Positions 1 through 11,340 of a DNA stretch of 64,000 nucleotides are shown in pieces. Position 1 is the first letter of the stretch. Each line of letters opens with the position of its first letter. The notes beneath the pieces are model-generated. The model was not told the origin of the DNA. It saw only the letters and a program-made list of their open reading frames with translations, and did no database searches. This stretch comes from Thereva unica (taxonomy: Eukaryota; Arthropoda; Insecta; Diptera; Therevidae). Position numbers and translations under genes: made by a program. The stretch spans positions 256,838,542-256,902,541 of the forward strand of contig OX465281.1 of the NCBI GenBank assembly GCA_949987705.1. The letters are read 5' to 3'.

Positions 1-1132
1 CGGGCATTTTTTTTAATCCGATGGTCGAAAATCGATTCATTAGTGCGGCTGTCGATCATTTCGGAGGTGTTGAGATCTGTGTCACACTTTCCAGTGGCAC
101 TGCTCGACGCAGTGATCGGTATCGACAGCGGAGCTCCCAGCCGTGCAGTAGGTTTGTCACTATGTTAGAAGCTATCACAATTGGCCACTTACCGAGATTA
201 CGATCGTGACCTTCGACCGCGATCGCGCTGTGGATCGGCCGATATGAAAAGCGCCCACTTGCCTGCCATGCGGCGGTACATACATTATAAGCGCGGCGAG
301 TGCGAGCGACAAGCGTGAGTTGCAGTTTCTTAAACTTATTATAAGTACGTGTATTAAGAACCAGCGCCATTCATCAAGTGAAAGTCGTTTACGGCAAGAA
401 TTGACATGTCAAAATCTAGCAGAGACACTTGGGGCTGATTACATTGTTTCATGCTGACCGTCAGATCGATTATCCTCGGACCCGTACGCATGTGACCGGA
501 TTACGTCGTTCTCGGGGCTGTCTTGGGCCGGCCAACTCGGCTGCTTAGAATATTTTTGAGTAATTAAATCTGGCAGACACACGACGTTAGACGCCGCAAG
601 AAGTTGCTAATCATTTGATGTGTTTTGTCGGACGTTGGTGTTCTATAAATTGCTCCGGCAAATGACTGTCATTTGTGGACGCTGGACAATATATAATTAG
701 GTAGTAAGATCGTGTTTAGAAGGTTGCTTCATGTTCACTGGATTATTTGTTTGCGAAAGAAGGAAAAAATTAAGGAAGTACTTTTCTATATTTAAATTTT
801 GTTGCTTCCATTGAAGGTCGGCTTGATTCTGCTAATTTGAATTTTTGAGGAGGTAATTTTATAAATTGATTGCTCAATAAAAAAGGTATTATTGCCATTA
901 ACACTTCTGAGACTGATTCATCGGTCATAAGGTTGCACGGCTGAACGATCTACCACCAGCACAAATCTTTGGAAGCTCAGTCGGCTTAGCCCGATCACAT
1001 CAACGACCTAAGTACATCGTTCTCTCATACTAAGATCATCGTTTTATCAATGCCACTCCTGCTGTGGCTGCACAGCCAAATTAAAAATCTTCCAGCAATT
1101 TCTGTATGGATAGGTTTTATGGATGAAGTAAC
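1..1132. other. No gene recognised
   Basis: Short open frames here are not supported by any domain, codon pattern or splice structure I can recognise. The first 700 bases are somewhat GC-richer than the following kilobase. I see no repeat pair or transposon terminus. Confidence 0.4.
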
Positions 1133-1140
1133 CAAAGATG

Positions 1141-2402
1141 CAGGGGCGGCGCTTTCATAGGTGCGAATGGTGCATTTGCACCGGACGCAATTTGTCGGGG
1201 GCGCAATTTCAGAAATTAAGATTTAAAAAACATTGAAACTCTGAAAAAAAAAATGGAAAGTACTCTCACGGGGGCAAGAAATTACACAAATTTATCCAAT
1301 TTCTGGCCCTGTACTCCTCGTGCAGGAAGTTTCCATAGATTTTAGCGTCGGGATTCAAGAAATTCTCGAAAAAACCTCACCAGTGAGAGAAAAATCTCCC
1401 ATTTATTTGGGGCACTTTTTGGGAATTCTGTTAAAAGCACCACACAAAAAACAATTGTTTCTATGGTTCTTTATTATGTCTGTTTACCAATATTGATATA
1501 AACTTGAGGAGGCTGTTGCTGCACTTTTTAAGAATTGTTTATAGAGGTAAATTAACGAAATAAGGAAAGCAGAACTCCTTGTGGTGAGAACTCCTCTTTA
1601 ATTGCTCTTTTTTGTTTGTTCCTTTATACCCCGGCTTCACCCGGCCTCAGTTCAATAAAGTATCATTCAATCCGTATAAGTGACTTTACCGGCTGGATTG
1701 TTCAGTTCATGCTTGAAATTATTGTTGCTCTTTCGCCAGAAGTTAGAAATGCAAAAGCTCACTGCAATGATACTCCATTATTCCAGTTGATTACTCTCTT
1801 TTGAACAAGCTTTTACGTTCAATCTCAATTTCATGTTCTGTTGGGCGAACTTAGGCTTTATTTTTCCTGAGTTCAATATGTGAAAATGTATGGGAACTCA
1901 GGAAAAATTGAAGTTCACTACACCAATTTGCTCGAACTTCTGCAGTTCGGCCGGTCAATCAACATAAATTGGCTAATAGTCAATTCCCTTTTGAAGAAAA
2001 ATCGTATGGGTTTTCACAACATCCAACTTTTCCAACAACCTATACGTTAGAATGCTTTAGCTTGTTGTTGCTTTTAGTATTAATTCTCTCTTCTGGCGTT
2101 CCTTTTCTCTTCCTAGCAAAAGGGAACAAAAACAAAAAACTACTCAGCTATCAAAAAACTACCCCATCGCCCTCGCCTACTACCGATGTTTTCAGCAGAT
2201 TTTTGTTGGTTGGATATTGACCATGAAACTTCCTTCCTATCTTTGTGCAATCTTAAATTTTACGCAAACTGAAAATTATTTCTCCTATTCAGCGAGAGTT
2301 TGTGTCTTTTCCATTGTCCTTCATTGCGTTCAATAATAAACATCTTATAGGGCGCAATGTGGCATAGTGCACCGGGCGCAAAAGACCCAAGCGCCTGCCC
2401 TG
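1141..2402. mobile_element. hAT-type non-autonomous DNA transposon
   Basis: The left end reads CAGGGGCGGCGCTT and the reverse complement of the right end reads CAGGGCAGGCGCTT, an imperfect short terminal inverted repeat of the kind seen in hAT elements. The flanks are CAAAGATG (1133-1140) and CAAAGAAG (2403-2410), an 8-bp target duplication with one mismatch, as expected for hAT. Subterminal GTGCA and GGGCGCAA words occur near both ends. The 83-codon open frame at 1969-2220 lies inside and shows no transposase motif, so the element is non-autonomous. Seen: termini and flanks. Inferred: superfamily. Confidence 0.68.
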
Positions 2403-2410
2403 CAAAGAAG

Positions 2411-4439
2411 TACCATAGCAAACAGCATTCATAGACTGCCAACCCAATCCCAAAGCCTAGAAATTAACAAGTCTTTCATCTTCATATAGTTAATGAGTGG
2501 AAGGCGAACAGCTATATGCAAAAGTTCTTCAAATGACGATGTCGGGCTATCAGAGAGAGAATGCAACATTTTTATACGCGTTTGCATACAACTAAACAGC
2601 TAAACTTTTATGAGTTTATATGAGAATAAACTTAATGTATTGGTGCATATTTGCTCGTTTGTTTTGATTTATGAAAGAAAACAGCTGATTCAATTTTGTT
2701 TCCTTTTCTGTTCTGCATACTTTATCGTAAAGAGAGAATCTGGCTTTGTCTCGCTGAATTCACGAAGTATGCGTTGAGTTTTGCACAGCAGTGATGTTCA
2801 TATATGCACGCACATAACTAACGGGGGGAAAATTTTGTATGAAGATGAAAGACTTGTTATTATTAGACTTTGCATAATCCCTGGCTTCGGCTCACAAGAG
2901 TGTCTGAATTGCGAAGCAGCTCCCAGAGGCGGCCCTAGCCCTTGTTCAGGGTAGAGCGAGATTGCCTTTGGGCGCCCTTTGGTCGTCGCGTTCACATGAC
3001 ATTAATTATATTTCCGGTTGTCCAAGATAAACCTTTTTTCGAGCGCTGCCGGGACCTGAAGTGATGGAGGTTTATCTGAACAAGTAGTGTTCATTTCCTT
3101 AGCGGACTATGTCCCACCCCTTTTACTGGCCCTTTTGGGCTGGGGTTGCCCCGCTAAGGATTTAGGTGGCTCCCCCGCCCAAAAAATCTCACGATCTTGG
3201 CATTCCACGATCTTGGCATTCCAGCAACTTACGTCTTCCATTCTTGGAGCAGGCTCCTGTGAGGCTTCAGTTGGTAACCTCGCTTTTCTGGTTCCTTGGT
3301 GATCGGAGTGGAAATGTGTGCTCACGAGGTTCTGGCGGTCACTGAGGGGACAATGCAAGTTTAGCTGGGAACAGTTTTAGTCAGAGGCTTTTATGCCGCC
3401 CTGAATCTAAAACGTCTTCTTTTTTTTTCGGGTCGATTCTCCGATGGAGCAGAAGTTGCCCGCACTTTTGCAGGTGGGCCACTAAGGAGATCTTCTTCTA
3501 ATGAATTAGTGATCTCAGTATACTCCACTGCGGTTTGCAGGCACAGACTGCCCTCATTGAAGAGGGATCCCGAAAATTCCCCTTCACTGAGTCAACATTC
3601 GGCACTCTGCTGCATGGGATCCCAAATATCCAACTGACTTTGTAGGTCGTCCTGCTGAGGCTATGGAAGCTCAAAAATGTTTGGAGCGTTAAAAGGTGAT
3701 CCATCCTCAAAAGCTTTTTAAAGGTATTGATCCATCAGTATGATTGCTTACACCTTGGGACTTACACCTTGGAATGTGGAAATATGTACATGGCATCACC
3801 CTACAAGGCCTCAGCAAACACGGCTTTCAAGCCTCCCAATGAAGCTGCAGCTCAACGACATGCCTTCAGAGTTTTCCATGAGGCGCGGGGGTGTATCGGA
3901 AACGGGAACTAGGTACTTGGATCCAGAGTGGGGTGGAGCTTGACTTGAACTCGACTCCCAAAAGGTTTCCTCAACTTATATTTTACAAATGCAAAGCAGA
4001 TTGCTGAGGTCGGTTTCGATGTTCTTGTAATCAACCTCCGCATACGAGACGAATGGGACCTGAAATGTTCCTCCCATCAAATTGCTTTCATTGCATTTCA
4101 CCCATCAAAATCCTGCACAACAATTTAGATTTTAGTACTATGGGAGCAATGGGACCCAGCTGATAGGTTTTGGCCAGACAAACAACCCGATGAAACCCGA
4201 AAAAAGTAGTTCCTAAATCTATGCAATCCCAATGCCCCTGCCACTCAAAAAACTGGACGCCCCACAAACAATCCAGGAAATCGATCCGATCGATTCTCAA
4301 TTCCGATTTATTAATAATTTGCGCAAATATAATATTCCAGACTAGTTTGCAGCGACAGAATTCGTTAGCCTAGCCTCGCATAGTTTCGCTGTGAGTTTAG
4401 AATAAATTATGACCGTCCAATCCCAAGTAACAAAATTCG
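2411..4439. other. No gene recognised
   Basis: Several 60-85 codon frames occur on both strands but overlap each other and show no recognisable domain. At about 2922 there is a CAGAGGCGGCCCTAG string resembling a hAT terminus, but I found no partner end or target duplication. The stretch 3080-4300 has the broken-coding look of old retroelement sequence, but I could not assign it. Confidence 0.35.
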
Positions 4440-5079
4440 TCTCATAAGACTCTACTAGCAGCGAGCAATAATAACAAGAGTGATTAGGTGGAGCTCAAGG
4501 ACAAGTAAAAGAGTTAAACATATGAAAGAAGAGATTGGAACTACCATTATTCAAAAAGTCCAAAAAAAAATTAACAAATGCGCGATAGATATACATTTCA
4601 TACAAAAAACACAAGAGTATGAATGAAACAGAACATGTTGCTTGCTTCCCCTATTGGAATGTTTACATTCAAATGGAAGTCGAATTGGAACAGAGCACAT
4701 GTAGCCGACTCTAATATGTTTATATGTATGCGTGGGCAAATTCTTGTTGGTACACATTGCGACTCTAAAACTTGGCTTTGTATTGTACATTAAAAACGCG
4801 GGAGTTTTTCAATTCTTCCAGTGTTGAGCTAAATATTGGCTAAATTGGAAAATTGGCACTTCCCCTTCATTTTTTATCTTTCTTTCACACACGTTGCGTG
4901 TAGTGTGAAAGCAATTCTGCCTCCTTTTATCAGAGATATTACAGCTTTGATATTTTGACTTTTTCACTCCTACTGAAATTTTTATCAGCTGATCTCAAGG
5001 GCATTGAAACATTTTTGAAAATTTGTTCTAGCTCATCACTCTTATTATTATTGCTCGCTGCTACTAGTGTCTTATGAGA
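4440..5079. mobile_element. Inverted-repeat element (MITE), ~48-bp TIRs
   Basis: The left arm (4440-4487) and right arm (5032-5079) are reverse complements over about 48 bp with roughly six mismatches. Both begin TCTCATAAGAC and contain TAGCAGCGAGCAATAATAA. The 540-bp interior is AT-rich with no credible coding frame. I could not identify a target-site duplication, so the superfamily stays open and the true ends may lie slightly further out. Confidence 0.7.
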
Positions 5080-6175
5080 GGATATTCGACTTTTTTAAGA
5101 GAGTATCACTCTCATAACTTACTCTTATAGAACACTACAAGTGCTTTATGAGTGCGTTGTGAGAATTAAATGGCACAATTATGAGAGTTATTTTTGTCCT
5201 ATAAAAATACCTTAGCTCTCTTTGCAAGGGTAACTATAAGGGCGCTGTAAGAGCTATACTCTCCTTAACAGTACTGTTAGAAAGGGAGCAATATATGGAA
5301 AGGCCATGTTGTTTAGAATAAAATAATTTTTATGAGAGTTATTTGCTCTAAATAACTGTCATAAAAATCTATTCGAAAAATATAACACTTAAGAATTTAA
5401 TATTTATTATGTATGATAATAAACTTTAGAATTCGATTTTTAACGAAAATATTAGTCGCAATTTTATTGCGATTGAAACTTTACCGATAATAACAACCAT
5501 TCTACCTCGAAAAAAATCAAAGCGCCTTAAAAATAATCAAACTTTAAAATATTTTTTGAAATTTTATTTCTTAAGAAAAAAATAAAAGCTTTAGTATCGC
5601 TCAATAATTTATTTTAAATTGATTTATCATCTGAAAGAAATAACTTTGTATACTTTGCGCATATTCAATTTGGTAAATTAGGTTGATTTGTGGAATTTCA
5701 TTTCAGTATAAAATTCTATATTAAACGAAAGTATGGCCGCTCGATGGTTTAAGTTTTTTTATAAGAACAAAATTCTGGTTATGAGATGGTAGTCTTTTTG
5801 CACTAATAAAAGTCTTCTTATAAATGTTTTAACATTTTTCGTCTCATAAGAGCATTTATATAAGAAGGGATATACTTGAAGTCTTGTAAGAACTTTCTTA
5901 TAAGTGTCATAACACTCATAAGGACATTTTTTTGACAGTTAAAGCCTTTGAGAGTAAAGCTTTAATAAAAAAGACACAATAAGAATAGAGGTTTTCTTGC
6001 ACTCAATATAAGAGTATAAACATTATCTCATTATGAGAATGAAAGGCTTAGTAACTCTAGTAGACTTATTATCTCATAATAATACTACTATGAGTGTTAA
6101 TTTAATTCTTATTACAAGAGCTATCTTCTTGAGGGTATCGAAGAGTGTTAAGAGAGTCTTATGAGATAATTTCAC
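5080..6175. repeat. AT-rich region rich in CTCATAAG/CTTATGAG words
   Basis: The TCTCATAAGA terminus word of the neighbouring MITE recurs here in both orientations, for example near 5842 (forward) and 6158-6170 (reverse, in GTCTTATGAGATAA). Shorter TTATGAG and CTCATAA words occur near 5113, 5150, 5183, 5330, 5915, 6030 and 6075. The section is very AT-rich and non-coding. It may be one or more related elements nested or deleted, but long paired arms comparable to 4440-5079 were not found. Confidence 0.45.
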
Positions 6176-8039
6176 AATTTCCAAGAGTTTTTCTCTGGAG
6201 AGTTTGTTAGTTGGGTTGTTAGTTGGGATGGCATATGCAAAGCAACTGGACACTGCCGTTGCAATTATTCGCTGCATGCGGATATTTCACAGCCGCAGAA
6301 ACTGCATCTTTTGCAACTTTCGCAGTATTTATGGTCGCCAGGTCCAAGGAATGAGATCATATCACAAAAAAGAGGTTAATAAAAAGATCACCACGATCCG
6401 ACGCAATTGGCTACTGCCAGTTTTCATGGTCTAGTGGTCTACGATAGCGCACGTACGAAACATGCGTAGTAAGTAGGTCTTTGCAGTGGAGTCGCAAGTA
6501 CTGTCTAAGATCAAAGTTTCCCACGAAGGACCCATAAATCAAATCTGCAGTGCTGGTTCTGTCAAGCTCTATGGATTGGGTCAAGCTTCGGCGTTTATTG
6601 TGGACTTTAGTCTCAAATGAGATGGAACGAATCCAAGGCCCGAATCAATTTGGTTTCGTGAAAGAGCCAGTTCCCTGCAGTGTGGGTGGGTGTCGACTTA
6701 TCAGAGATCACGTCATTTTGCAGAAAGAACAAACAAAACTCGGCGGGACAAAAGATCTGTTAACTGCTCTCCACCTGATCGTGAACTCCGTCACTCTTCC
6801 ACCGGGGGAGAGCCTGCAGCGATCAGGAATGTGGATTTTTCACTTTCAATGAAATTTCATAAAAATTGCCTTTTCCGAAGGTCAAGCGCAAACCTGTTTT
6901 ACTGGGCCAACTACTCTCCGCAGGTATTTTTCCGCGTGCGATTTTGAAAGATCCCGGCCCGACGCCAACTGACCACAGTCCAGGCGTCCGAAATGGTTCA
7001 CGCCTGACTCACCCTCGGGCCTTGCATGCTGCGAACTGGATCCCTTTTACCTCTTCCTTTTTAACCGCTGTTGTAAATCTGGGTTTATTAATTATGGCTG
7101 ATCGTAATTGAATGACTTTGATTTTATGCGATCTGGATTGGACAGCCACCTGTTGGGCCCCCTTCTAGCAGCATTCCTGCGCTAGATGCAAAACGGCACG
7201 GCACCAGGTAATTGCCGGCTTAAATTGCAGCTAATTCGCCGTAATCGTGAACTACCGCTCAGGAACGCTTTGAATTAAACATTAGCCACTGTCAGCCGCT
7301 GCTGTTATTGTCTCAATCTTACCTGAATGGTACTAACTGAATTACGCACCAAGCCCAGCATTGCCAAACAAACTCGCAGGTGATTACGCATTTCCTGATC
7401 AAACTTAGACGTCTAAGCGCGATCGTATTGCGATCGTATCGCGGCATTTCTAGCAGCCATTATCGAATTTGTTTCGATGTAAACTGGGCAATTATTAGGC
7501 AATAACTAATAGAATTATGCGCATGCGAACGACGTGCTGATCGTAGTCGTCGTCGTCAGCCAGGTAATTGCAGGTGCGAGATCAATGCCAATGTTAATTG
7601 GTTCTTGGTTATTGTTGTTAGTGACTCGACGGTTTCTTTGTGTGTAACTTAAGTAGCCGGTCGGGCGGAGGCGAGTCGATTTTGTGAAAGGGGATCTGTG
7701 CTTGCACGCTTTCGTCACGTTCCGATCGTAGGTGGATGGATCTGTTCGGATTGACACCACAGTGACTTAGCACTAGTGATTATTATTATCTGTCACTGGT
7801 GACGACCGACACATGCTGACTCCAGCGACTCAAGTAGCAAATCCGTTTTTAATTGTTCTCTTAAGCGCTTTCGGTTTTTGCACGATCGTTAATGGCTCCA
7901 CAATAGGAATTTTTCGGAATTTCATGGGCTGTTGACACAAGCTTATTTTTATATAAAAAAGAGATCACAAAAAACGATTTCTTTTGGGACTCGTCAAAGT
8001 CTTTAATATTTAATGTATCCATTTCGTGCTCGGTGTAAT
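6176..8039. other. No gene recognised
   Basis: Short frames at 6204-7111 overlap in several phases and show no domain. Base composition rises toward 50% GC around 6900-7700. No paired repeats or splice-linked exons could be supported. Confidence 0.35.
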
Positions 8040-11000
8040 TCTTCTTCTTTCTTTCTTCTTTGTGCCCCTTTAATCCCTCATGGGACATAGGGCGGAAACA
8101 GTTGCCCTCCAGCGGACTCTGTTTTGCGCGACAGCTCTCAGCTCTGACCAGGATCTCCCAGTTGTTGCGGCCTCTGCTAGTAGGGTTCTCCTCCACGTTG
8201 TTCTAGGTCTTCCAACTCGACGGGATCCTTGCGGGTTCCAGTCAAGGGCCTGTTTGGCTAGATTTTCGTTATCGCGTCGCAAGGTGTGGCCAACCCAATT
8301 CCATTTCCTTCGCCTGATTTGGTCGTCTATCCTTTCTTGGCCGGCACGGCGCCATAGCTCTTCATTTGAAATTCTATCTGGCCAGCGGATTTTTAGGATA
8401 CGACGCAGGCATCTGTTGATGAAGACTTGTAGGCGCCCTGTGATGAATTGGGTGACTTTCCATGTTTCGCAACCGTACAAAAGAACTGCCTTAACGTTGG
8501 AGTTGAACAGCCGCAATTTGGTGTTAGTTGAGATCTCCGTTGATCTCCATATGCGGAACAGGCATGCATATGCGCCTCGTGCTTTATTTATTCTGGAACT
8601 GACGTCTTCTTCTGTACCGCCATTTTCGGTAATAATGCTACCGAGGTAGCAGAATTTATCTACCAGTTCCACGTCACGGTTATTCAGCGCAGTTCGTTCA
8701 AGTGTGTTTGCATTTATCCGCATTTCTTTGGTTTTGTTCGGATTCAGCCTTAAGCCTGCTAGACTACTTTCTGTTGCCAAATTGTTTAACATGTTTTTTA
8801 GCTCCTGATGTCTGTGGGCCAGCAAACAGATATCATCCGCGTAGTCGAGGTCCTTAAGGCGGTCTAGCAAACCCCATTGTATGCCGCCTGTTCTATTATC
8901 TAGAGCGTCGACAAGGATGTCATTTATTACTATAAGAAATAGTAATGGCGAAAGTAGACATCCTTGTCGTACTCCTGAATTCACCTCGAAGCTGTCGGAT
9001 AATTTTCCATTATGGAGAACTCTGCATTTGGAATTGTTGTAAAGGGCTTTTATCAATTCTATTATTTTATCAGGCAGTCCACGTCGCCGTAATGCCTGCC
9101 ATATAAAGCTCCTATTAACCGAGTCGAACGCTTTCTCATAATCTACGAAAGCTAGGTAAAGGGGGGATCGGAATTCAGTAGACTGCTCCACTATGATTCT
9201 CAAGGTGTTAATATGGTCTATACATGAGCGGCCCTTCCTGAATCCGGCCTGCTGCCTTCTAAGCGTTCGGTCTACTGCCTCTCTTATCCTTGATAATATA
9301 ACGTGGGACAAGATTTTACCCACAGTAGATAATAGACAGATGCCTCTCCAGTTGTCGCATATTGTTAGGTCCCCCTTTTTTGGTATTTTGACTATGATAC
9401 CTTCCGTCCAATCCTCCGGAAAGGTACAGGTGTTCCATGCTATTTCCAGGATTGGCTGAAGCGCATCTGCTATGAGGCTTGAATCGGCTTTCAACAATTC
9501 TGCCGGGATGCCATCTTTCCCAGCTGCTTTACCATTGGCCATCGCATGAATTGCGGTTACTATTTCCGTCTTGGATGGGGCCCGGGTGTTGATTCTTATC
9601 GGCTGTGCATTGTTGCTGTTTTCCTGAGGTTCCTGTGCAAGTGAACCATTCAGGGCGGCGAAGAAGTAATCTCTCCATCTTTGGAGTTGCTCCTCGTCGC
9701 TGCACAGCAGCCTCCCATCCGCACTCTTTACGGCATGCTTTTTAGTAGAGTGCTTTCCCGAGAGCTGTTTAGTAATTTGGTACAGCACTTTACTGTTGCC
9801 TGTGTTTGCCGCGTTTTCCGCTTTTTCTGCGAGCTCATTTATCTGCTGCCTTTTATCACGCCGCACACTTCTCTTTACTTCCCGGTGTAATTGGGAATAT
9901 TCCCGTTCAAGTTGGTGACGTCTTTCCGGGTCGCTTGTAGAGTTTACGTTATTTTTGAGGGCCCTCCTGCGTTCTATTTTTTGCCAGGTAGTGTCCGAGA
10001 TCCAATGTTGCATGTTTCTCTGGACATAACCGACGCTCGTTTCCGCAGCCGTCAATATAGCGCCCTTTGTTCTACTCCACAGCTCTTCAATATTTGTGTC
10101 GTCAGAAACGGTTTGCTGGTTTAATATTTGCTGCAGGTTTCCAGCAAATTCTCGCTTTTTAGCGGTCTCCTGCAGAAGGTCAACGTTAAACCGTCTACGG
10201 TTTATAACATCGCGTTGAACGTTTCTGATTGCAGCGATTCTAAGGCGAATAGTTGCTACTACCAAATGGTGGTCGCTTCCAGTGTCCGCTCCCCTGAAGC
10301 TCCTGACATCCTCCAGAATGGTTCTCCATCTGCGGCTGACGGCCACGTGATCTATCTGATTTCTCGTTCTACCATCGGGTGATACCCAGGTCTCTTTGTG
10401 TATCTTCTTGTGGCAAAAGTAAGTTCCACCTACCATTAGTTGATGGGAACTACAAAAGTCAACGAAAAGCTCACCATTGTTATTGGTAACTTGGCTTAGG
10501 CCTTGTTTTCCAATTGTTTGTTCAAGACCGGTGTTGTCGCGGCCGATTTGTGCGTTTAAGTCACCCATTAATACAATGATGTCTCCCCTTGGAATAGAGC
10601 GAAAAACCTCATTCAGTCGCATATAGAACTCGTCTTTGATGTCATCTTCTGCATCTTCAGTTGGAGCATAGCATTGGACTACCGTAGTACTTCTTAGCCT
10701 GGTACGCAGGCGCACGGTAATAATCCTCTCAGAAACTGGTGACCAGCTAATGAGGCTGGACCTGGCTTCTTTGGTGAGTATTACGCCAACGCCACTCCTA
10801 CGGCTTTCAGTTTCATTTCTCCCAGAATATAAGAAGGACTCACCATTTGGGCAGATATGTTCCCCCGCATCGGGCCATCTGGTCTCGCTAAGTCCCATGA
10901 TCTTGATTTTATATCGATTCATCTCGTTGAGGACTTCATCCAGCCGTCCCTCAGCAAGCATTGTTCTCACATTCCATGATCCGATTCGTGTCCTTGTTCG

Positions 11001-11340
11001 AAAAGCAAAGGTCGTCGTCGTGTTGTCCATCCGGTTCCGAGGCATTGTTTGCCGATTCGTAGCAATGGTGTTTTTTATGGGAGCGGGTTGCTAACCCTCA
11101 GCCCAACCGACTTAAAACTCTGTTTTGTGGCGCAGAGAGCTCGCCATTCGCCCGTCTCCCGTTAGCTCCTTCCGAAGAAGTACCCCAGGGGGCACCGCGG
11201 GGAGGTGGGATTAGGACTTGCTAACAGGTCTGCTAGGTGTTTGTATGCAGTGGATCTTCTCGGATTTTTACAGTAGTGACAAATCGGGTGTCACCACCTT
11301 CCAAGGTCTTTGTTAGCCGTTCGCCCCCCAATCGGTGTAA
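8040..11340 (-). mobile_element. RTE-like LINE, apparently full length
   Basis: The coding frame is followed on the minus strand by a short 3' region rich in AAAG/AAGAA words (about 8040-8068), as is usual for RTE-type elements. It is preceded by a GC-rich leader of about 300 bp (11046-11340) without a second open frame. Exact ends and target duplications could not be fixed by eye, so the boundaries are approximate. Confidence 0.65.
8070..11045 (-). CDS. Endonuclease/reverse transcriptase of an intact non-LTR retrotransposon
   Basis: A single uninterrupted 991-codon frame encodes the polyprotein of a LINE, probably RTE-like. Residues about 20-270 form an APE-type endonuclease: GSWNVRTM near 22, LSETRW near 52, GDLNAQ at 161-166 and GSDHH at 256-260 mark the metal-binding and catalytic residues. 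Residues about 500-760 form the reverse transcriptase, with AFVDYEKAFDSV near 635, a GVRQGCLLSPLLF block and the catalytic YADD near 735. The C-terminus carries the RRRKWNWVGHTLRR motif common in this LINE group. There is no RNase H and no separate ORF1. The enzyme would nick genomic DNA and copy its own RNA by target-primed reverse transcription. The start at 11043-11045 precedes the endonuclease by a normal distance. No stop or frameshift is visible, unlike every other LINE here. The clade is from family knowledge; intactness is seen. Confidence 0.93.
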   Translation of the reverse strand: MPRNRMDNTTTTFAFRTRTRIGSWNVRTMLAEGRLDEVLNEMNRYKIKIMGLSETRWPDAGEHICPNGESFLYSGRNETESRRSGVGVILTKEARSSLISWSPVSERIITVRLRTRLRSTTVVQCYAPTEDAEDDIKDEFYMRLNEVFRSIPRGDIIVLMGDLNAQIGRDNTGLEQTIGKQGLSQVTNNNGELFVDFCSSHQLMVGGTYFCHKKIHKETWVSPDGRTRNQIDHVAVSRRWRTILEDVRSFRGADTGSDHHLVVATIRLRIAAIRNVQRDVINRRRFNVDLLQETAKKREFAGNLQQILNQQTVSDDTNIEELWSRTKGAILTAAETSVGYVQRNMQHWISDTTWQKIERRRALKNNVNSTSDPERRHQLEREYSQLHREVKRSVRRDKRQQINELAEKAENAANTGNSKVLYQITKQLSGKHSTKKHAVKSADGRLLCSDEEQLQRWRDYFFAALNGSLAQEPQENSNNAQPIRINTRAPSKTEIVTAIHAMANGKAAGKDGIPAELLKADSSLIADALQPILEIAWNTCTFPEDWTEGIIVKIPKKGDLTICDNWRGICLLSTVGKILSHVILSRIREAVDRTLRRQQAGFRKGRSCIDHINTLRIIVEQSTEFRSPLYLAFVDYEKAFDSVNRSFIWQALRRRGLPDKIIELIKALYNNSKCRVLHNGKLSDSFEVNSGVRQGCLLSPLLFLIVINDILVDALDNRTGGIQWGLLDRLKDLDYADDICLLAHRHQELKNMLNNLATESSLAGLRLNPNKTKEMRINANTLERTALNNRDVELVDKFCYLGSIITENGGTEEDVSSRINKARGAYACLFRIWRSTEISTNTKLRLFNSNVKAVLLYGCETWKVTQFITGRLQVFINRCLRRILKIRWPDRISNEELWRRAGQERIDDQIRRRKWNWVGHTLRRDNENLAKQALDWNPQGSRRVGRPRTTWRRTLLAEAATTGRSWSELRAVAQNRVRWRATVSALCPMRD

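Noticed and set aside
1969..2220. 83-codon plus frame
   Set aside because: It lies inside the hAT element and has no transposase similarity; composition explains it.
2922..2990. CAGAGGCGGCCCTAG as a hAT element end
   Set aside because: No matching opposite end or target duplication was found nearby, so no element is called.
5836..6171. A second complete MITE bounded by TCTCATAAGA words
   Set aside because: Only about 10 bp of the ends pair, far less than the 48-bp arms of the neighbour, so an element call is not justified.
8080..10382. Plus-strand frames of 70-190 codons
   Set aside because: They lie antisense to the 991-codon LINE frame, and their lengths follow from its codon bias; none shows a domain.
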